Below, in pieces: positions 6,457 to 13,189 of a stretch of DNA of 13,432 nt. Made by a program: the position numbers and the translations under genes. Where the stretch lies: assembly GCA_002297505.1 (NCBI GenBank), contig DBLQ01000020.1:1-13432 (forward strand), written 5' to 3'. Positions within the stretch are counted from its first letter, which is position 1, and every line of letters starts with the position of its first letter. This DNA is from Flavobacteriales bacterium UBA720 (lineage in GTDB: Bacteria > Bacteroidota > Bacteroidia > Flavobacteriales > Weeksellaceae). The notes beneath the pieces were generated by a model, which worked only from the letters and a program-made list of their open reading frames with translations, was not told where the DNA came from and made no database searches.

Positions 6457-7440
6457 TTAATCCAGCCAACCCATTTCTTTCATCCACTCATCGTTGTAGA
6501 TTTTTCCTACATAACGGGAACCATGGTCGTGAAGCAAAACGACGATGATATCATCTTTCGTGAACTGATCTTTCATCTGAACCAGAGAAGCCATCGCACT
6601 TCCCGCAGAATAACCGCAGAAAATCCCTTCTTCTTTGGCCAGTTTTCTGGCATAGATGGCACCGTCTTTATCGGTCACCTTCTCAAAATGGTCGATGACG
6701 CTCATATCATAATTCTCGGGAAGAATATCTTCGCCAATACCTTCTGTGATGTAGGTGTAAGCATGATCCAGATGAATCTCGCCTGTTTCATGAATTTCTT
6801 TCAAGATCGAGCCATACGTATCTACGCCGATGACTTTGATGTTTGGATTTTTCTCTTTAAAAAACCGTCCGCAGCCGGTAATGGTGCCGCCCGTTCCGGC
6901 GCCTACAACAAAATGAGTCAGGTTTCCTTCCGTCTGTTCCCAGATTTCCGGCGCGGTGCTTTCGTAATGTGCTTGTCTGTTGGAGAGATTGTCATACTGA
7001 TTCACATACCAGGCATTTTCAGTTTCCTGCGTCAGTCTCTTCGCTGTGGAATAATAAGAGCGCGGATCCGTCGGCTTCACGTCTGTAGGGCAGACGATCA
7101 CTTCGGCACCCACAGCACGAAGAATGTCGCATTTTTCTTTAGACTGTTTGGAGTTGGTCACAAAAATACATTTGTAACCTTTCTGGATCGCCACCAAAGC
7201 CAGGCCCATTCCGGTATTACCAGACGTTCCTTCGATGATGGTTCCGCCAGGTTTCAGTCGGCCGTCTTTCTCAGCGTCTTCAATCATTTTGAGCGCCATT
7301 CTGTCTTTTACGGAGTTTCCAGGATTGGTGGTCTCTACTTTTGCGAGCACCAAAGCGGGAAAATCCTCGCCCAGGACTTTGTTGATCTTAACCAAAGGCG
7401 TGTTGCCAATGGTTTCTACTATATTATTGTAATATTTCAT
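6457..7440 (-). CDS. PLP-dependent cysteine synthase / cystathionine beta-synthase family enzyme
   Basis: 327 residues, fold type II PLP enzyme. ETIGNTPLVKI opens the fold; Lys45 in NPGNSVKDRM is the Schiff-base lysine; TSGNTG (72-77) contacts the substrate carboxylate and GTGGT (182-186) binds the PLP phosphate. GSIL (210-213) and EGIGEDILP (233-241) are closer to cystathionine beta-synthase than to CysK/CysM, as are KMIEDAEKDGRLKPGGTIIE and the ending DEWMKEMGWLD. The paired regulatory CBS domains present in many 450-residue Bacteroidota and animal CBS proteins are absent and the frame ends naturally at TAA, so this is a catalytic core only. The substrates could be serine or O-acetylserine with homocysteine, or sulfide; the sequence does not decide. 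It lies 24 bp after the LURP-one-related gene and is likely its operon partner. Confidence 0.9.
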   Translation of the reverse strand: MKYYNNIVETIGNTPLVKINKVLGEDFPALVLAKVETTNPGNSVKDRMALKMIEDAEKDGRLKPGGTIIEGTSGNTGMGLALVAIQKGYKCIFVTNSKQSKEKCDILRAVGAEVIVCPTDVKPTDPRSYYSTAKRLTQETENAWYVNQYDNLSNRQAHYESTAPEIWEQTEGNLTHFVVGAGTGGTITGCGRFFKEKNPNIKVIGVDTYGSILKEIHETGEIHLDHAYTYITEGIGEDILPENYDMSVIDHFEKVTDKDGAIYARKLAKEEGIFCGYSAGSAMASLVQMKDQFTKDDIIVVLLHDHGSRYVGKIYNDEWMKEMGWLD

Positions 7441-7464
7441 ATCTATTATTTTAAATTAAAGACA

Positions 7465-8070
7465 TTATCCTCTTGCACGTTCCAGAAGTACCATCATCAG
7501 AAAGCTCAGAACCACGAGAGATTCATCCTCATCATCGATATCAATTAATCTTTCCAGCTGAAATCTCCTTCCCACCAGAGACGGCATTTTTTTCAGCCTG
7601 AAATATTCTTTGCCCGCATTATCTTTCACAGTGTAGGAAGGATTCAGAAAATAGCCAGTGAACAATCCTAAAATCGGAATCTCGCCTATCACGCTGTCAA
7701 AAACCTTGATCCAGCCGTTATCTTCGTTGATTTGGTATTTGGGCTGATCCTTTTCGTCAATGATATCGTAGCGTGATTTCCAGATGGAGCGGACACCTTT
7801 TCTGGCCAATCTGCCAAATTTCTTACCATTTACCAAATCGGTCATTGTGTAAGATGCATTAAAGTCAATCCACTGATTGGCTTTAATATTAAACAACTCT
7901 TTCGATTTGCTTTCATCGTTGAAAACGATAACGTCCTCCTTCAGCTTGAACATTTTCTGACGAACATACGCCACGTAGTTTCCGTTTCGGTCTGTGATAT
8001 TAAAATCGCTGGCCAATGTAGTGATCTTAAATTTGAAATCAAGCGGATAATTAAGGTTTTTCAGTATCAT
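7465..8070 (-). CDS. LURP-one-related / scramblase-like family protein
   Basis: 201 residues with no signal peptide. The pattern NYVAYVRQKMFKLKEDVIVF (31-50), then a short hairpin, GRLARK (86-91), SIWKSRYDI (95-103) and FRLKKMPSLVGRRFQLE (157-173) fits the LURP-one-related proteins, which share the beta-barrel fold of Tubby and phospholipid scramblases. The last 20 residues contain a hydrophobic stretch (LVVLSFLMMVLL, 185-196) that may be a membrane anchor; GLFTGYFLNP in the middle is also hydrophobic. The biochemical role of bacterial members is unsettled, so I assign only the fold. It sits 40 bp after the permease gene and 24 bp before the CBS-like gene. Family recognition is from pattern, without a search. 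Confidence 0.75.
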   Translation of the reverse strand: MILKNLNYPLDFKFKITTLASDFNITDRNGNYVAYVRQKMFKLKEDVIVFNDESKSKELFNIKANQWIDFNASYTMTDLVNGKKFGRLARKGVRSIWKSRYDIIDEKDQPKYQINEDNGWIKVFDSVIGEIPILGLFTGYFLNPSYTVKDNAGKEYFRLKKMPSLVGRRFQLERLIDIDDEDESLVVLSFLMMVLLERARG

Positions 8071-8110
8071 TTAAATCTTATTAAAAGTTCTTTAAATCTA
8101 CGACGATTCA

Positions 8111-9340
8111 TTAACTGTATTTAATGGCCTTCAGAGGTGAGATCCTGCTGATGAGGTAGCTCGGCAAAATCATAGCAATCCCCGATACGATGAAAATCCC
8201 GACCGATACGGCGAGAATGTAAAGCGGATTGAGGTCCACCGGAACCGTACTGATAAAGTAATTCTCCGGATCCAGCTTAATGATGCCCGTGTATTTCTGA
8301 ATCAGAAGCAGGCCTATGCCGATTATATTTCCGGCCAGCAATCCGGGAATCATAATCATCAAAGTATAATTGATAAAAATGGACCGGATCTGTGCGTTGG
8401 TGGCACCAAATGTTTTCAGAAGGCCGATGGAATTGGTTCTCTCGATGATCAGAATCAGAAGCACCATGATGATGTTAATGACCACCACAATCAGCATAAT
8501 CGTGATAATCAACGATATATTCTGGTTGAAAATATTGACCCAATCCAAAATTTGCGGATATTTCTCCGTTACCTTTTCTGCGTAATTCTTATAACCGATA
8601 AATTTTTCGACTTCCGGGAAAGCGTTGTCCATATCATCGGTGTTACTGAGGAAAACATCCAGACCGCCGACTTCTTTATCGCTCATATTCTGCACCTTAC
8701 GAACGTGATTGATATCGCCGATCATATAGAGATCATCCACCAATTTGATGTCGGTCTTATAGATGCCTTTGATCAGAAATTTTCTGTAAATAGGCTTCTG
8801 ATCTTCCTTGGAAAATATCGCGACAATGCTGTCATTGGCTTTCAGCGCAAGGTCATTGGCGATTTTCTCGGAGAGGATCACTTCGTTATTATAACCTTCT
8901 TCATTGTACTCCGGGACCGAACCGGAAATCATGAAAGACTGAAAACGCTGCCTGTCAAAATCCTTTCCTACGCCTTTTAGAATGACGCCGGCAAAGTTGC
9001 TCTCAGTTCTCAGGATGCCACTTACGGTTGCATAGGACTGTAATCCTGCCACGCCGGGAACATTTCTGATTGCACGCTGGTCCAGACCCTTGGTGTCCAG
9101 GACCGAGGAATTGTAAGAAGAGTTGGAGCGTGTAGACTTCACCGAAATATCACCGCTGAAGTTGGAAATGCGGTCTTCGATGGCTCTTTTGGAACCGAGT
9201 CCTGTAGAGATGGTAATGAGCGAAACAATGATGCCCAAAGCGACAGAAAGCCTACCGATGTAGACGATCACTTTGGAGAGATTATTTTTGTTATCTTTGG
9301 AAAACGCTATTTTTTTCGAGAAATATAACGGAAAATTCAA
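8111..9340 (-). CDS. ABC transporter permease, FtsX/LolE type
   Basis: 409 residues from a TTG at 9340 (MNFPLYFSKKIAF). A second TTG at 9361 would add 7 residues, but it lies inside a good minus-strand -7 box (TATTTTTG at 9359-9366), so I prefer 9340; no ATG is available nearby. Topology is the FtsX/LolE pattern: one N-terminal membrane helix (about 26-46), a large periplasmic domain (about 50-270) and three C-terminal helices (about 276-299, 324-348, 371-393). The cytoplasmic coupling segment ERTNSIGLLKTFGATNAQI (300-318) contacts the ATPase. Known relatives release lipoproteins from the inner membrane or drive mechanotransmission; which applies is uncertain. No ATPase gene is adjacent. The start is 4 bp from the divergent namZ-like start. 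Confidence 0.88.
   Translation of the reverse strand: MNFPLYFSKKIAFSKDNKNNLSKVIVYIGRLSVALGIIVSLITISTGLGSKRAIEDRISNFSGDISVKSTRSNSSYNSSVLDTKGLDQRAIRNVPGVAGLQSYATVSGILRTESNFAGVILKGVGKDFDRQRFQSFMISGSVPEYNEEGYNNEVILSEKIANDLALKANDSIVAIFSKEDQKPIYRKFLIKGIYKTDIKLVDDLYMIGDINHVRKVQNMSDKEVGGLDVFLSNTDDMDNAFPEVEKFIGYKNYAEKVTEKYPQILDWVNIFNQNISLIITIMLIVVVINIIMVLLILIIERTNSIGLLKTFGATNAQIRSIFINYTLMIMIPGLLAGNIIGIGLLLIQKYTGIIKLDPENYFISTVPVDLNPLYILAVSVGIFIVSGIAMILPSYLISRISPLKAIKYS
9292..9299 (+). promoter_or_regulatory. Candidate -7 box for the namZ-like gene
   Basis: TATCTTTG matches TAnnTTTG exactly and lies 45 bp upstream of the ATG, inside the coding sequence of the divergent permease. TTTG at 9272-9275 is 16 bp upstream, slightly closer than the usual 17-21 bp. 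A second TATTTTTG at 9283-9290 has no -33 partner. Confidence 0.45.
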
Positions 9341-9344
9341 ATCA

Positions 9345-10541
9345 ATGATTTTAAGCTTCAAAAATAAAACTTTAGTTTTTATCCTGCTAATTTATTTTGG
9401 TTCAATACTCTTTATCAAATCACAAAATCAATCCAGTAGCGATTTTGCTACAGCAGCTGACAGACCGGAATTGTATCTTCCATTGCTGAAAAACAAAAAC
9501 ATCATTGTGGCGGCCAACCAGACGAGTCTTCTGAAGAATAAAAAGCATCTCGTGGATTTTCTGGCAGAGAACAACATCAAAATCCAATCGATTTTTGCGC
9601 CGGAACATGGCTTCCGCGGTGCCGCTGATGCCGGTGAACATGTAACAAATGGCATTGACAGTAAAACCGGAATTCCAATCATTTCGCTGTATGGTGATAA
9701 TAAAAAGCCTAAAGCCGAATACCTGAAAGGTGCAGATGTCATTTTGTTTGACATTCAGGATGTGGGTGTCAGGTTTTACACTTATATCTCTACTTTAACA
9801 TATATAATGGAAGCAGCGGCTGAGAACAATGTGGAAGTCATTGTGCTGGACAGACCCAATCCACACGACGGTTACACCGATGGTCCGATGATGAAAAACC
9901 AATGGAAAAGTTTTATCGGTCTGCATAATGTTCCCGTAGTTTATGGTTTGACCATTGGGGAATATGGCAAAATGGTGAACGGCGAAAAATGGCTTAAAAA
10001 CGGAATCCAGGCGAAATATACCGTGATCCCGATGCTCAACTATCAAAAACAAAAACGGTACGGCGTCCCCGAAAAACCCTCTCCCAATCTTCCGAATGAC
10101 AAATCCATCAATCTCTATCCAAGTCTTTGTTTTTTCGAGGGCACTCAGGTCTCCGTGGGCAGAGGAACGGGTTTACCGTTTCAAATCTATGGTTCGCCCT
10201 GGACGAAGGACTTCCAATACCAATTCACGCCGAAACCGACGGAAGGCGCCAAAGACCCTTTCCTCAACGGAAAATTGTGCTACGGAGAAAACCTCAGTCA
10301 ATATCCTGAGGATTTACGAAAACTCAATCTCGACTGGCTTCGCAGGGCTTACAAAGATTATAAAAATCCGGAACAGAATTTCTTCCTCAAAAATCTGTTC
10401 TTTGACAAATTAGCAGGCAGCGACGAACTCCGAAAACAAATCGTTGCCGGAAAATCCGAGAAAGAAATCAGAGACAGCTGGAAAAAAGAACTTGACCAAT
10501 TTGAGAAAATCAGACAGAAATATGTGATTTATCCTAACTAA
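9345..10541 (+). CDS. namZ: NamZ-like exo-beta-N-acetylmuramidase (DUF1343, GH171)
   Basis: 398 residues from the ATG at 9345. Residues about 8-26 are a hydrophobic N-terminal segment after a few basic residues, a signal peptide or anchor, so the enzyme works in the periplasm. The body shows the DUF1343 hallmarks: FAPEHGFRG (84-92), FDIQDVGVRFYTY (135-147), VLDRPNP (167-173), PSPNLP (245-250) and FEGTQVSVGRGTGLPFQ (264-280). Characterised NamZ enzymes remove terminal N-acetylmuramic acid from peptidoglycan fragments; in Bacteroidota such as Tannerella this feeds MurNAc salvage. Glu87 in the APEHG motif is a likely catalytic candidate by conservation. No murQ, murK or MurNAc transporter is in the window, so the salvage pathway cannot be confirmed. 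A longer TTG-started frame from 9273 was rejected because it runs through the promoter box and spoils the signal peptide. Confidence 0.92.
   Translation: MILSFKNKTLVFILLIYFGSILFIKSQNQSSSDFATAADRPELYLPLLKNKNIIVAANQTSLLKNKKHLVDFLAENNIKIQSIFAPEHGFRGAADAGEHVTNGIDSKTGIPIISLYGDNKKPKAEYLKGADVILFDIQDVGVRFYTYISTLTYIMEAAAENNVEVIVLDRPNPHDGYTDGPMMKNQWKSFIGLHNVPVVYGLTIGEYGKMVNGEKWLKNGIQAKYTVIPMLNYQKQKRYGVPEKPSPNLPNDKSINLYPSLCFFEGTQVSVGRGTGLPFQIYGSPWTKDFQYQFTPKPTEGAKDPFLNGKLCYGENLSQYPEDLRKLNLDWLRRAYKDYKNPEQNFFLKNLFFDKLAGSDELRKQIVAGKSEKEIRDSWKKELDQFEKIRQKYVIYPN
9359..9366 (-). promoter_or_regulatory. Candidate -7 box for the permease operon
   Basis: The minus strand reads TATTTTTG, an exact TAnnTTTG, inside the first codons of the divergent namZ-like gene. 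Transcription would start about 10 bp before the TTG at 9340. No clear -33 TTG is present. Confidence 0.35.
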
Positions 10542-10542
10542 A

Positions 10543-10570
10543 AAAACCTCGCAGTTGCGAGGTTTTCTTT
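10543..10570. terminator. Bidirectional intrinsic terminator after namZ-like gene
   Basis: AAAACCTCGCA pairs perfectly with TGCGAGGTTTT around a 2-nt centre (10543-10566), so the real loop opens to four or more bases. T and A tracts flank both sides. It separates the namZ-like gene from the convergent outer-membrane gene. Confidence 0.9.
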
Positions 10571-10587
10571 ATATTATTATCTGAATG

Positions 10588-11211
10588 TTACTTAAAGAAA
10601 AAAGAAAAACCTGCATTGACTCCAAAACTGTTGGTAACATTTTTCACCTCATTTTCTTTATTAGAAGTATTAACATAAGCAAGACCTAAATCTATTCCGA
10701 TGGATGGTGTCAGAAGAAAGACAATACCACCTTTCGCACCCCACGCAAGACCGTCTGTTGTTACTTTAATTTCTTCATTGCTATCAAAAGGAGATCCGGG
10801 AAATTTGGTTGTTGAGGAAAAATATCCGATACCAGCACCCAAATACGGCATTACCTTCGAATCGGATTTAAAATAATAAGAAGCAGTTGGCATAATCACC
10901 AAAGTATTTTGCTTACTTTCGAATGTATAGGTCTGATCAAATATATAATCTGTACTTTCGTTTTTGGTAGATTTGAAACCTACGTCGATCCCGACTGCAA
11001 TTTTATTGGCCACAAAATATCCCGCAGATGGTGTCACACTGAAGGTAGTAGATTTTGGTCCGTCTACAGATTGACCATTATATTTAACTGTGGAGGTAGT
11101 ACTGTTAAATCCAATGGTCGTAGAGCCGCCAACAACCCAAGATCCTTTCTCTGTCTGAGCGTTCACAGCTCCGAAAATTGCCAGTGCACCAACTAATAAT
11201 AGTTTTTTCAT
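10588..11211 (-). CDS. Outer-membrane beta-barrel protein (porin-family / OmpX-like)
   Basis: 207 residues. The signal peptide MKKLLLVGALAIFGAVNA is followed by Gln19, the usual flavobacterial cleavage site. The mature part is about 188 residues of alternating polar and hydrophobic strands with turn residues: GSWVVGGSTTIGF, TFSVTPSAGYFV, KIAVGIDVGFKS, TLVIMPTASYYF, VMPYLGAGIGYFS, GLAWGAKGGIVFL, SIGIDLGLAYVN and the closing NSFGVNAGFSFFFK. About eight strands and an aromatic C-terminus point to a small barrel of the OmpA/OmpX type inserted in the outer membrane. No OmpA peptidoglycan-binding domain follows. Function is not predictable beyond that; such proteins often serve as general barrels or adhesion factors. 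It is downstream of queD on the same strand but has its own promoter and is probably monocistronic. Confidence 0.85.
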   Translation of the reverse strand: MKKLLLVGALAIFGAVNAQTEKGSWVVGGSTTIGFNSTTSTVKYNGQSVDGPKSTTFSVTPSAGYFVANKIAVGIDVGFKSTKNESTDYIFDQTYTFESKQNTLVIMPTASYYFKSDSKVMPYLGAGIGYFSSTTKFPGSPFDSNEEIKVTTDGLAWGAKGGIVFLLTPSIGIDLGLAYVNTSNKENEVKNVTNSFGVNAGFSFFFK

Positions 11212-11230
11212 GTTATTAAATTTGAGAGCG

Positions 11231-11261
11231 TAAAAATATTAAAATTTTATAAAACTCCAAA
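11231..11261 (-). promoter_or_regulatory. Promoter of the outer-membrane barrel gene
   Basis: On the minus strand TTTG (11261-11258) is followed after exactly 19 bp by TATTTTTA (11238-11231), seven of eight to TAnnTTTG. Transcription would start about 12 bp before the ATG at 11211. Spacing is the Bacteroidota optimum. Confidence 0.5.
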
Positions 11262-11303
11262 TTTTCAGCAAATAAACGATTTTATTTTTATTGATTCCGA
11301 AAA

Positions 11304-11747
11304 TCAGTTTTCCTCTGCCAGCCACTCGCCGTAGGAATTCTCTGTCTCGTGAAGTTTAAGATAAGCGAGCTGAATTTCCGTTGGTAGTTTTGCCTTGATT
11401 TTTGAAGCAATATCATACAGCATATTTTCGCACGTTGGCTGATAGTCGCAGAAAATGACTTTGTGACCCTGGTTTTGCAGACCCTCGCCAAGCGATTGAT
11501 GCGGCGAGGCACCGTTAACCAAAACAGCATGGTCCCAGACATCCACCACTTCTTCTTTTACGATTTTTTTGATATCACCAAAATCCACTACCATTCCGTT
11601 TTTCGGGTGATCCAGGTCATTGATCGGATTCCCCTTGACGGTGACAAACAATTTGTACGAATGGCCGTGCATATTTTTACATTTGCCATCATAATTATAA
11701 AGAACGTGCGCTGTTTCGAAAGTGAAAATTTTGGTAATACGTATCAT
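11304..11747 (-). CDS. queD: 6-carboxytetrahydropterin synthase (QueD / PTPS family)
   Basis: 147 residues. The enzyme turns dihydroneopterin triphosphate into 6-carboxy-5,6,7,8-tetrahydropterin, an early step in queuosine (7-deazaguanine) synthesis, in the cytoplasm. Zinc ligands are visible as His14 (FETAH), His27 and His29 (MHGHSY); Cys23 in GKCKNMHGH is the catalytic cysteine of the QueD subgroup, and Asp72-His73 (WDHAVL) and PTCEN (104-108) complete the active site. Glu in LHETENSYGEW (132-142) is the pterin anchor. Residues VVDFGDIKKIV (53-63) are typical. queC and queE are not in the window. A -7 box sits directly ahead of the ATG, so the mRNA may be nearly leaderless. PTPS for biopterin is the alternative, but the Cys-containing motif and length favour QueD. 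Confidence 0.93.
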   Translation of the reverse strand: MIRITKIFTFETAHVLYNYDGKCKNMHGHSYKLFVTVKGNPINDLDHPKNGMVVDFGDIKKIVKEEVVDVWDHAVLVNGASPHQSLGEGLQNQGHKVIFCDYQPTCENMLYDIASKIKAKLPTEIQLAYLKLHETENSYGEWLAEEN

Positions 11748-11751
11748 GCTG

Positions 11752-11759
11752 CAAAGATA
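11752..11759 (-). promoter_or_regulatory. Candidate -7 box for queD
   Basis: The minus strand reads TATCTTTG, 4 bp before the ATG. This predicts a leaderless or almost leaderless transcript. No TTTG lies at the ideal 19-bp distance; the nearest is 26 bp upstream. Confidence 0.45.
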
Positions 11760-11791
11760 ATTAAATTCATTTTGAATATTTTGGTCAAAGA

Positions 11792-11823
11792 TTTGCTTGG
11801 AATCGCATCAAAGCTTAAATTTG
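11792..11823 (+). promoter_or_regulatory. Promoter of the small secreted protein
   Basis: TTTG (11792-11795) and TAAATTTG (11816-11823) are separated by 20 bp, a close fit to the Bacteroidota TTTG-N19-TAnnTTTG promoter. The ATG follows 18 bp after the -7 box. It supports the start at 11842 rather than the upstream one at 11797. Confidence 0.55.
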
Positions 11824-11841
11824 TATCAAACACAGCTTAAA

Positions 11842-12306
11842 ATGAAAAAAGTACTATTCCTTCTCGCCCTCATCTCCTCATTATCCTTTTACGCACAGAA
11901 CTATGCAGCCCTGGACAAGGCGCTGGACAAGCTGGAAAACAGAACCAAAAAAGGTAAAGAAGCCGGAGATTATGACCTTCGGAACAAAAAATTTGTTCTC
12001 GTAGAAGATTTTGATGATCACAGCGAACGTCATATCCTCCAATTTAATAATGACAACAGCCTGATGCTGATTGAGGTTATTGATGATAAGGCGGATGACA
12101 AAAGCTTTTCCAATATCTTCAGCGGCGATTATGTAAAGAAGCGCAATGCCGTCTCAGTGCGTGCTGACAAATTGGAAGGCAAGAAGATATCGGTGCCAAT
12201 CACACATAATCTTTATGTAATGAATGCCAACAATATCTGGTATCTGAAGGACATCAACAGTAATAAACGCTGGATCGAGAACAGCAGCCTTAATAAGAAA
12301 AACTAA
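11842..12306 (+). CDS. Small secreted protein of unknown function
   Basis: 154 residues from the ATG at 11842; an upstream ATG at 11797 was rejected because it precedes the promoter box and would bury the signal peptide. MKKVLFLLALISSLSFYA is a signal peptide with cleavage before Gln19. The mature protein is about 136 residues, strongly charged, with an N-terminal helix-prone part (YAALDKALDKLENRTKKGKE, 21-40) followed by beta-like segments (KFVLVEDFDD, RHILQFNNDNSLMLIEVIDD) and a W-containing end (NNIWYLKDINSNKRWIE). I recognise no domain. Its stop codon overlaps the convergent hydrolase stop, with no terminator between. Confidence 0.75.
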   Translation: MKKVLFLLALISSLSFYAQNYAALDKALDKLENRTKKGKEAGDYDLRNKKFVLVEDFDDHSERHILQFNNDNSLMLIEVIDDKADDKSFSNIFSGDYVKKRNAVSVRADKLEGKKISVPITHNLYVMNANNIWYLKDINSNKRWIENSSLNKKN

Positions 12307-13136
12307 TCTTTTCTTTTTGCGAAAACAGCACTTGCGCGGACTGCTTCCTGTAGATCGTTTGGAAGTTGCGTGCCTTGCCATGGCTCTTTTGCGCCAAAGG
12401 TGTGATTGGCATTGTTGATTATAATCAGCTGCGAATCCTGCGTCCAATGGCGTAGATTCTCAGAATGGCTGACGGGAACAGACTCATCGGTGGATCCGTG
12501 AATAAACAGCGCCGGAATCCGAAGATTTTCGCAAGCTTTTTCGATATCCAATCTTCCCTTATTCTTTTCAAAATCCTGATAGAACTGGAAATAATGAGGC
12601 ATTTTTTGTTTCGTTCTGGCATTTTCGACATAGTAAACACCGTCCCTTTTCCAGTTTTCGAAAGCTTCATCTTTTGGAAAACGATCCAGAGTTGAAACGC
12701 TTGCTAACGTTATTAATTTTGAAATCGATTGATTTTCTGATGCTTTGATCACAGAGATTCCGCCTCCTCTGCTGTGACCCAATAAAATTACATTTTGAGA
12801 ATCAACTTCTTTTTGGACTTTGAAATGATTGATTACCACTTCCAAATCATCCAGTTCTTTGGCGTAATTATTTTCTCCAAAAGCCTCCAAGTCAACAAAG
12901 TCATTGGGATTTTCGAGCGTCGTTCCGTTATGAGAAAAATTAAATTTAACAAAATAAAATCCGGCTTCGGCAAACTGCTCACCCATCACTTCCCAAGCGC
13001 CCCAATCTTTGTATCCTTTGTAACCGTGAACAAAAATGATCAATGGAAGTTTCTCTTGAGAATCCGGGAAAATCGCATCAGCCAAAAATTGTCTGGAACT
13101 TTTGAGAATGATGTTTTTTTGTTGGATTAAATTCAT
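12303..13136 (-). CDS. Alpha/beta hydrolase
   Basis: 277 residues from the ATG at 13136; the upstream TTG at 13142 adds only two residues. No signal peptide, so cytoplasmic. The fold signs are clear: FVHGYKG oxyanion loop (about 35-41), the nucleophile elbow GHSRGG with Ser122, an acid at Asp217 in HGSTDESVP, and His245 in NANHTFG. The pattern resembles dienelactone hydrolase or BAAT/prolyl-oligopeptidase-like esterases; substrate unknown. The cap between about 140 and 200 is helical and charged (KDEAFENWKRDG, HYFQFYQDFEKNKGRLD). The gene runs the same way as hemN but is separated from it by a terminator, so it should have its own promoter, which I did not find. The 3' end meets the convergent small secreted protein. 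Confidence 0.9.
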   Translation of the reverse strand: MNLIQQKNIILKSSRQFLADAIFPDSQEKLPLIIFVHGYKGYKDWGAWEVMGEQFAEAGFYFVKFNFSHNGTTLENPNDFVDLEAFGENNYAKELDDLEVVINHFKVQKEVDSQNVILLGHSRGGGISVIKASENQSISKLITLASVSTLDRFPKDEAFENWKRDGVYYVENARTKQKMPHYFQFYQDFEKNKGRLDIEKACENLRIPALFIHGSTDESVPVSHSENLRHWTQDSQLIIINNANHTFGAKEPWQGTQLPNDLQEAVRASAVFAKRKD

Positions 13137-13156
13137 TTTCAATCTTATTTAAAATA

Positions 13157-13185
13157 AAAAAAGAAGTTACTAAAACTTCTTTTAA
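13157..13185 (-). terminator. Intrinsic terminator of the hemN-like gene
   Basis: AAAAGAAGTT (13159-13168) pairs with AACTTCTTTT (13174-13183) around a 5-nt loop. Read on the minus strand, the stem is followed by a T-rich run, 7 bp past the hemN stop. It ends transcription before the hydrolase. Confidence 0.75.
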
Positions 13186-13189
13186 TTCA

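Noticed and set aside
6523..7548. 341-codon plus-strand reading frame opposite the CBS-like gene
   Set aside because: Antisense to conserved PLP-enzyme motifs and running into the next gene; the composition is not protein-like.
11221..11275. AT-only inverted repeat between queD and the barrel gene as a queD terminator
   Set aside because: The stem has no G-C pairs (AAAATTT/AAATTTT) and overlaps the barrel gene promoter; chance is likely in such AT-rich sequence.
11748..11841. preQ1 riboswitch ahead of queD
   Set aside because: The -7 box lies only 4 bp from the ATG, leaving no leader that could hold an aptamer.
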